5,447 nt of DNA from Pseudomonadota bacterium (GTDB lineage Bacteria; Pseudomonadota; Zetaproteobacteria; Mariprofundales; Mariprofundaceae): assembly GCA_002401635.1 (NCBI GenBank), contig NVTQ01000033.1, positions 2,673 through 8,119 of the forward strand, read 5' to 3'. This document shows positions 1-5,447 of this stretch, in pieces (position 1 is the first letter of the stretch; each line of letters starts with the position of its first letter). A program made the translations under genes and the position numbers. Below the pieces are notes generated by a model. The model had not been told where the DNA came from and searched no databases. It saw only the letters and a list, made by a program, of their open reading frames with translations.

Positions 1-2247
1 GGGCTTCCAGTAGTATGGCTCCCCATTGGTTGAATAACCGATATACTGATGATCAACAAACCAGAATAACTTTTTCACATCAGCATCGGCAACAGCGATG
101 AACGGAATTTGTTCCTCGTCCAAGCGGTCGCTGCGTATGGCATAGCTAATAGTCTGGTCAGGTGACTGAATGTGAGGTTTCATACCATGGGTTGCCTTCA
201 TATCAATGCTACATTCAGGCTCAAAATCTGGTGGAAGTTTGCGAGAGATGCCAGCTTTACGAAACAGCCTTATGATGTCTGACGGCCAAAACTCAAACAC
301 TTGCATAACCACATCATCAGCATCATCAGAGCAGGCTCTAAGCCCCGTTTTGTTATTTATCGGTATCGCACGATGAATATTAGAGACTCGAATGGGGGAT
401 TTGCCTGGAATAAACCATGATTTAAGGGTTTCAGGGCAATAGCGCCCCGGAAGATCCCCTGTCGGCGCACACACATCCACCTTGGTAAGATTTAACCCCT
501 GCGCAGTCAGCAAATCTTTTTCAAACCTTTTATTTGAACCTACAACAGCATCAACAATTTCAAAAAACAGCGGTGCAGCAGCCTTTCTACCCACAAAGGC
601 TGGATTACCCTCGCCATTAAAATTTCCCACCCAAACAGCCAAAACGTATGGTCCAAATATCCCAATACTCCATGCATCACGAAAGGCAAAAGATGTCCCT
701 GTCTTCCAGTATACACTGGGTCTAGCAGTCATCTGATTGGGCAGCATCGAAGCTTCTTCTCTTGGATTATCACCCAGCATATCCAAGGTCAAAAAGCTGG
801 CTTCAGGGCTCAATAGCTGAACATCCGACTCCTTACCTTCTTCATTCAATACGCTCTTAATCTTCCGCAACTTCCCACTGTTGGCGAGCATGGCATACAA
901 TGTCACCAGCTCATGCATCGTTAACTCATGCCCACCCAGAGCAAGTGCCAAACCATAAAACGCTTCTTCCCGCATGCCTGAGACACCCGCTTTTAATAAG
1001 AAATCATACAGCGAGGGGCTTTTTAACTGTGACATCAGATTCACTGCTGGAACGTTCCTGCTATAAATAAGCGCATCTTTTGCAAATACAGGGCCTAAAA
1101 ATCCTCTATCAAAATTCTCTGGGGTATATGCTCCAAACCGCTTTGGCGCATCTTTTAACATCGTCATCGGATGAATCAAACTCTGATCCATTGCCAACGC
1201 GTAAATAAACGGTTTTAGTGTTGATCCTGGAGAGCGTTTTGCGCGAGTACCATCAACCTGCCCCTGAATCTCATGATTATAAAAGTTAGCTGACCCAAGC
1301 GATGCAAGCACTTCCATTGTTCGATAATCCAACAGCATGGCGGAGACATTTTTAAATCCTAACCTGCGTTTTTTTGCGATATACGTTTTAGATAACTTCT
1401 CAAGCTTAGACTGAAGCTGCTGATCCAGTGTTGTTCTTATAGTATAAGCTCTGACCGAGCTGTTTTTTGAAAGCTGCTCATTCACAAAGTGAGGCGCATG
1501 AAAGGGTAGTTCTTCAAGCCGATGAACCCGCAAAGGCAGTCCCATCATTGCTTTTAACCCAACATCTTCTGGGTGCATTTCCAGCCAATTTTCAAATAAC
1601 CGCTCTCTTGCTGCCGCCATATTTTTATATCCTGCTTGACGACTGGGAATACGCGCCGTTGGATTCTGAGGTACAACGCTAAGAGCCATAGCTTCTGGCA
1701 GTGAAAGATCTGATGCTTGTTTGCCAAAATAAACCAGACTCGCAGCACCCACACCTTCGATATTGCGTCCATAGGGAGCCAGATTCAAATATGCCTCGAT
1801 GATTTCCTGCTTGGAATAGTGCCTTTCCAACTGCAAGGCACGGACAATTTGCTCAAGCTTGCCCGCCAGACTTCTTGAATCGATATGAAATAGAATGCGA
1901 GCGACCTGCATGCTGATTGTGGATGCACCGACTGCTCTTGTTTGCCTAATATAGGTATCCCAAGCGGCTCTTATTAATGCAAAAGGATTGATACCTGGGT
2001 GATATTCAAAATACCTATCTTCATAAAGTAGCGTTGACTTGATTAAAAGTGGGGATATGTCACTGATTGGTGCAAACAATCGATATTTATCATCTTCTGC
2101 CAACGTAAGCCTGAGCAAAACGCCGTTTCGATCATACACAGCCGTTGAAAACTGAGCATCACTTAATAAATTAGGTTTAGGAGCTAACAGGTAGCTCAGG
2201 GCAATGATTGTAACGATACCAATCATCACCCTGAGAAAACGTTTCAT
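1..2247 (-). CDS. pbpC: Penicillin-binding protein 1C, bifunctional glycosyltransferase/transpeptidase (C-terminus cut by window edge)
   Basis: This class A PBP is an inner-membrane enzyme that faces the periplasm. Its family polymerises lipid II into glycan strands and carries a penicillin-binding transpeptidase domain. The frame is open for 749 codons from the ATG at 2247 to the left edge, with no stop. Residues 2-6 (KRFLR) are basic and are followed by a hydrophobic anchor at about 8-22. The GT51 domain (about 35-215) has EDRYF at 76-80 with the presumed catalytic Glu76, then GASTISMQ at 107-114 and a KQEIIEAYLN segment at 146-155. The transpeptidase domain has SxxK at Ser342-Lys345 (GSTLKP), SxN at 396-398 (SRN) and KTG at 515-517 (KTGTS), so all catalytic motifs are present. 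A linker with Cys593, 604, 638 and 679 leads into a BiPBP_C domain that breaks off at WKP. By comparison with E. coli PBP1C about 25 residues are missing. The start overlaps the upstream macroglobulin stop; Met8 is a possible alternative start, but it would lose the basic residues before the anchor. Identity is secure from domain order and neighbour. Confidence 0.96.
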   Translation of the reverse strand, partial: MKRFLRVMIGIVTIIALSYLLAPKPNLLSDAQFSTAVYDRNGVLLRLTLAEDDKYRLFAPISDISPLLIKSTLLYEDRYFEYHPGINPFALIRAAWDTYIRQTRAVGASTISMQVARILFHIDSRSLAGKLEQIVRALQLERHYSKQEIIEAYLNLAPYGRNIEGVGAASLVYFGKQASDLSLPEAMALSVVPQNPTARIPSRQAGYKNMAAARERLFENWLEMHPEDVGLKAMMGLPLRVHRLEELPFHAPHFVNEQLSKNSSVRAYTIRTTLDQQLQSKLEKLSKTYIAKKRRLGFKNVSAMLLDYRTMEVLASLGSANFYNHEIQGQVDGTRAKRSPGSTLKPFIYALAMDQSLIHPMTMLKDAPKRFGAYTPENFDRGFLGPVFAKDALIYSRNVPAVNLMSQLKSPSLYDFLLKAGVSGMREEAFYGLALALGGHELTMHELVTLYAMLANSGKLRKIKSVLNEEGKESDVQLLSPEASFLTLDMLGDNPREEASMLPNQMTARPSVYWKTGTSFAFRDAWSIGIFGPYVLAVWVGNFNGEGNPAFVGRKAAAPLFFEIVDAVVGSNKRFEKDLLTAQGLNLTKVDVCAPTGDLPGRYCPETLKSWFIPGKSPIRVSNIHRAIPINNKTGLRACSDDADDVVMQVFEFWPSDIIRLFRKAGISRKLPPDFEPECSIDMKATHGMKPHIQSPDQTISYAIRSDRLDEEQIPFIAVADADVKKLFWFVDHQYIGYSTNGEPYYWKP
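312..329. repeat. Two perfect tandem 9-base copies inside pbpC
   Basis: The unit CATCATCAG occurs twice back to back. On the coding strand it gives the acidic run Asp-Asp-Ala-Asp-Asp (residues 641-645) in the linker between the transpeptidase and BiPBP_C domains of PbpC. The unit is a multiple of three, so gain or loss of a copy would keep frame. It is probably only a local low-complexity duplication. Confidence 0.5.
2244..2247 (-). promoter_or_regulatory. ATGA stop/start overlap, macroglobulin to pbpC
   Basis: On the minus strand the bases ATGA hold both the pbpC ATG (2247-2245) and the macroglobulin TGA (2246-2244). Upstream of the ATG no good Shine-Dalgarno is visible at the usual distance: a TAAGG ends 13 bases before it, and an ACGGG ends only 2 bases before it. 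The overlap and weak site together suggest that ribosomes finishing the macroglobulin re-initiate on pbpC (inference), tying PbpC output to macroglobulin translation. Any operon promoter must lie upstream of the macroglobulin start, outside the window. Confidence 0.8.
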
Positions 2248-5200
2248 TGCCCGTCTACAACCTTAAACTTCCCTGCCACTGATCTTGCATGCAGATGACG
2301 TTTATACATGGATTTTGCATACACAGAGGGTACGGCAAAGTCGCCCTTTGCCGTTAATTTAACCTTGTATCGATATTCAGAGACACCCGATCCAACGTCG
2401 CCATAAATCACAACCCGATCTTCTCGAATATCTTTATGACTACGCCAGCCAAAGCTTGTGTTCCTACTGGTAAATGAGTCTCTGACAACCTCAAAACCAC
2501 CGGGTAAAAGATCGACAATAGCAATATTGCTTGCCCTTGAATCGTTAAGCGCGCGTATGCGAATACGAACTTCAACTTCACTGCCAATGGGCGAAGATGT
2601 TATAATTTCCCCAGCTTTATTGTAGTAATCTCGATATATCTCAAGCCCTTCTCTAATCTCTTTTTTTGGAAGCTCTCGTTCATAGCCAGCCTGACTCACT
2701 ACATAGAACAGCTTCTCACCAGCATCAAAGGCAATAGTTTTACTATTCACTGGGAAATTTACCTTGGCAAAAGTGCCTGTATCCCTCTTTAAAAAATGCT
2801 TCTTACCATCAGCATTCACTGCACTTATTTGAATAGCATCATCATTCGCCGCACCTTTGAAATACTTGCTGTAAGCACCCAGTGCCAACATGGAATATGA
2901 TGCAGAAAGGGTGTTGTATTCGCCCTTATTTAGAGGCTCCACAATGGCCATGAAAGCATCACCCCCCACCTTATCTTCAAACTGATCAGGGAAATGTCTC
3001 GCCAACAAATATATATACTGTGCATCCTGATTTAGCTTGCTATCAAAATCCGAAGTCAGATACTTTTTATCGGTATCAAATTTATATCCGCCCAATATTT
3101 TCTGCTGTAGCTCTTTGTTCTTCAAAAGATGAAATGACGCTGCCATGTATGTGGATGTAATATCATTCATCCATGATGCTTGGTATTGACGTTCCAACTC
3201 ACTGTAAAGATCAATAATATAGTTCGAAGTCATAATTTCATTTCGGGTCATGATGTAAATGGCATAGGCTCGAAGACGAGCAAGCTCCATCGAGTTACTC
3301 GGACGACGTGCAATATTCATCAAGTAATCCAAGCCCCTTCGTAACACATCATTGGGTACGGGATAACCAAGCTCTTTGGCATCGGTTAAAAAGTGCATAA
3401 TGTAAACCGAAGGAAAATCAATACCTTGCGCAACACTTTGCCCTGGCCAAAAACGGAAGCCGCCTTGAGCAGTCTGCCTGCTACGAAGCGCCATAATGAC
3501 CATCTCAAAATCTTTTCTTACCTTCTTCTTATCAACAGGGTATCTCGGATGATTTAACAAACCAAGATATGGAAACACTTTACTAACCATCTGTTCAGCA
3601 CAGCCATGGGCGAAGTTTTGCAGATATACACCCAAACCTTCCACCATCACCAGTGGACTATGCGATCCAGATGCAATTTGTTCAGCATAATTCGCAAGCA
3701 ATTTACGTTTCATCGTTACATCAGCTTCGCCAGAGTTTTCATAACCACTGATAAAAGTCGCCATATAAGGAACCGCTGGTCTAACGCTCAGCGTTGTTGT
3801 CAGTCTACTGGAATTTTCAGCGTAAGAAGCCGTAAACTTCATGCTTCCCGAACCCAAATGATGTGTTGCCTTCACACGGAAAACCACCTTGCTTTCGCTG
3901 CCCTCTGATATTTTCACAGACTTCTTGGCATCACCGACCACACTCAAATGCCTCGAAGGCGTAAGCATTACTTTTATAACGGCATTCTCACCAGAGCCTT
4001 CCATATTATTTGAAACACCAACCGTGACTTCAAACTCATCGTCAGGTGCAACCACCACTGGGGCATTCGGGCTTATGACAAACGGACCTTTAACCGTCGT
4101 ATCTTTTCTGCTTGCGCCAATAGCCTCCTGCGAAACTGCTACAGCCATAACCCTCAGGCTGCCATTGAAATAATCAGGCACTTTAATACGGTATTCTCTC
4201 TCCTGCTCATCTGCATCCATAATGCCTGACCAGAACGCGATAGGGGCATCCGTGACCCTTCGGAATGGGTTTATATTTTTACCTATGGCTTTGCTAGCAA
4301 AGCCATCACCACCACCTACGCCAGCGAAATCCATTGCCAACTGATATTCAGGCAAGATCAAATCAACAATCTGGAAAGTATTGACTTCCAAAGCCTGTTT
4401 TTTGAGAAAGTGAGATAGGGGATCGGGTGTTTTATATTTAGCGACTTGGAGAATACCTTCATCTACCGCAATAATGGCGATCTTCGATGGCTTGGAAGTC
4501 TTGTATGTTAATGTTAAAATATCTCCTGGTTTCACCCGTTCAGGTGAATCCAGATCGATGTTAATTTCCCTTCGATCCCTGCCTACAGAGAATGGAATCG
4601 CACTGTAACTCAATGGACTGACGAAGATCTCTTTTGAGTCTGCTGCCCTTATAAAGTTCACATTTACATAGCCGTTTCCTTCAAGGTTCTTGGGAATCCG
4701 AATCGACTGTACAGTACTGGTTTTATTCGTCTTGAACCACTTGTATGCATAGACTTTATCACGTTCGATGGTAATCAATCCTGCACCAGCATATGGGGCA
4801 ATAATCTGAATCTTGATCGATTGACCAGCATCATAACTCTTGCGATCCAGCTTCACTTTCAACTCTGCATTTTTTTCCAATGAACGGGTAAGATTTCCTG
4901 CACCTGCAACAGAGTAGAATACCCTGCCAAGTTTATCCCCTTCTGCGCTAACAAGTTCAATGACAAAATCACCTGGCTCATTACTTGGAAGCAACAACTC
5001 CTCGCCCTTAGCTGATATGTCAAAGGGTTCAGATTTGATTGTCGACTCTTTGAGGATGGATTGATATTTGAATGTGCCATCCCCCTGCTTCACCAATGTT
5101 GAAACATACCTTCTTTCAACCAGATTCTTGCTTATCCCTGTAAGACTAACTTTTTCCAAGTCTGAATTGACAGCGACAAGTTTCACCGATCTTTTACTTC

Positions 5201-5447
5201 CCTTATGAACAAAAGAGAGGTTGCCATCAGGCTTGAAACCAACGAGATATTTTACGGGTGAAACAAGAATGGATGAGCCTGAAGTCACACTTCGACCTCC
5301 TCCAGCCTCAAAGCCTTCGGCTCTGAAACTCACCCTGTATGTGCCCTTATTATAAGCACCAAGATTTAGATCGAACTTGGCTTTTCCTTGCGAATCGGTT
5401 TTTTGAGTTTTCAAAGATTCAATGATACTGATGCGTTTTTTCTCAGG
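2244..5447 (-). CDS. yfhM: Bacterial alpha-2-macroglobulin, thioester-containing YfhM type (N-terminus cut by window edge)
   Basis: Members of this family are large periplasmic, usually inner-membrane-anchored lipoproteins. They are thought to trap attacking proteases: cleavage of a bait region exposes an internal thioester that bonds to the protease. The window holds the last 1067 codons, ending in TGA at 2244-2246. The frame is still open at the right edge, so the TTG at 5414 is not the true start. Numbering from the edge: a beta-sandwich macroglobulin domain contains EGFEAGGGRSV (about 44-54); the A2M_BRD-like region is about 190-290; VDEGIL at 329-334 is typical of the family. A Gly-rich bait-like stretch (about 373-399) precedes the A2M core domain starting TDAPIAFWSG. 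The thioester motif GCAEQ has Cys616 and Gln619. The helical thioester domain follows, with GGFRFWPG at 662-669, then a C-terminal domain with DLLPGGFEVV at 979-988 and a conserved-looking MY at 1047-1048. The distance from thioester to C-terminus (451 residues) is close to that in E. coli YfhM, so about 550-600 N-terminal residues, including signal peptide and lipobox, are outside the window. Downstream pbpC overlaps by 4 bases. Confidence 0.95.
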   Translation of the reverse strand, partial: PEKKRISIIESLKTQKTDSQGKAKFDLNLGAYNKGTYRVSFRAEGFEAGGGRSVTSGSSILVSPVKYLVGFKPDGNLSFVHKGSKRSVKLVAVNSDLEKVSLTGISKNLVERRYVSTLVKQGDGTFKYQSILKESTIKSEPFDISAKGEELLLPSNEPGDFVIELVSAEGDKLGRVFYSVAGAGNLTRSLEKNAELKVKLDRKSYDAGQSIKIQIIAPYAGAGLITIERDKVYAYKWFKTNKTSTVQSIRIPKNLEGNGYVNVNFIRAADSKEIFVSPLSYSAIPFSVGRDRREINIDLDSPERVKPGDILTLTYKTSKPSKIAIIAVDEGILQVAKYKTPDPLSHFLKKQALEVNTFQIVDLILPEYQLAMDFAGVGGGDGFASKAIGKNINPFRRVTDAPIAFWSGIMDADEQEREYRIKVPDYFNGSLRVMAVAVSQEAIGASRKDTTVKGPFVISPNAPVVVAPDDEFEVTVGVSNNMEGSGENAVIKVMLTPSRHLSVVGDAKKSVKISEGSESKVVFRVKATHHLGSGSMKFTASYAENSSRLTTTLSVRPAVPYMATFISGYENSGEADVTMKRKLLANYAEQIASGSHSPLVMVEGLGVYLQNFAHGCAEQMVSKVFPYLGLLNHPRYPVDKKKVRKDFEMVIMALRSRQTAQGGFRFWPGQSVAQGIDFPSVYIMHFLTDAKELGYPVPNDVLRRGLDYLMNIARRPSNSMELARLRAYAIYIMTRNEIMTSNYIIDLYSELERQYQASWMNDITSTYMAASFHLLKNKELQQKILGGYKFDTDKKYLTSDFDSKLNQDAQYIYLLARHFPDQFEDKVGGDAFMAIVEPLNKGEYNTLSASYSMLALGAYSKYFKGAANDDAIQISAVNADGKKHFLKRDTGTFAKVNFPVNSKTIAFDAGEKLFYVVSQAGYERELPKKEIREGLEIYRDYYNKAGEIITSSPIGSEVEVRIRIRALNDSRASNIAIVDLLPGGFEVVRDSFTSRNTSFGWRSHKDIREDRVVIYGDVGSGVSEYRYKVKLTAKGDFAVPSVYAKSMYKRHLHARSVAGKFKVVDGQ

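Noticed and set aside
482..736. Plus-strand open frame of 84 residues
   Set aside because: It lies fully antisense to the transpeptidase part of pbpC, over the KTG region, and its protein has no recognisable family features.
1467..1772. Overlapping small open frames on both strands (1467-1682 plus, 1554-1772 minus)
   Set aside because: Both lie inside pbpC in other frames, in its end-of-glycosyltransferase region. The pbpC frame is intact and conserved there, so these are shadows.
3606..4173. Two overlapping plus-strand open frames (3606-3908 and 3889-4173)
   Set aside because: They are antisense to the macroglobulin between its core and thioester domains, with no recognisable motif. They are shadows of a conserved coding frame.
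4859..5080. Minus-strand open frame of 73 residues
   Set aside because: It lies in another frame of the macroglobulin gene, whose own frame is uninterrupted there.
5412..5414. TTG at 5414 as the start of the macroglobulin (1056 residues)
   Set aside because: The frame stays open for 11 more codons to the window edge, and the protein here begins inside a beta-sandwich domain with no signal peptide. It is a truncated view of a longer gene.
1..5447. A previously undescribed system in the window
   Set aside because: All of the sequence is explained by two genes of known families in a known pairing. I found no leftover noncoding stretch, repeat array, RNA-like structure or extra conserved frame.

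Overview
The window holds two genes, both read from the minus strand and both cut by the window edges. Upstream (right side) is the C-terminal two thirds of a bacterial alpha-2-macroglobulin of the YfhM type. Downstream (left side) is nearly all of penicillin-binding protein 1C (PbpC), lacking only its last few dozen residues. The two genes overlap by four bases (ATGA), so there is no intergenic space and essentially every base is coding. I see no RNA gene, mobile element, CRISPR array, terminator or promoter.

Layout: positions 5447 to 2244 (minus) encode 1067 residues of the macroglobulin. They run from the middle of its beta-sandwich domain string, through a bait-like segment and the thioester domain with an intact Cys-Ala-Glu-Gln motif, to the natural C-terminus. 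Positions 2247 to 1 (minus) encode 749 residues of PbpC: a signal anchor, a GT51 glycosyltransferase, a penicillin-binding transpeptidase, a four-cysteine linker and most of a BiPBP_C domain. The left edge falls inside that last domain.

The pair is the known yfhM-pbpC defence-and-repair module. The macroglobulin is thought to sit in the periplasm and covalently trap proteases that breach the outer membrane, while PbpC is thought to patch the damaged peptidoglycan. The overlap suggests the two are translationally coupled. The promoter, the macroglobulin signal peptide or lipobox and its first domains (probably about 550 to 600 residues) lie beyond the right edge.

Organism: both proteins most resemble their counterparts in Gammaproteobacteria, and base composition looks moderately AT-leaning by eye. 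I infer a gammaproteobacterium, possibly environmental or marine, but cannot name a genus. I found no undescribed system here. The points worth a second look are details inside the two proteins.
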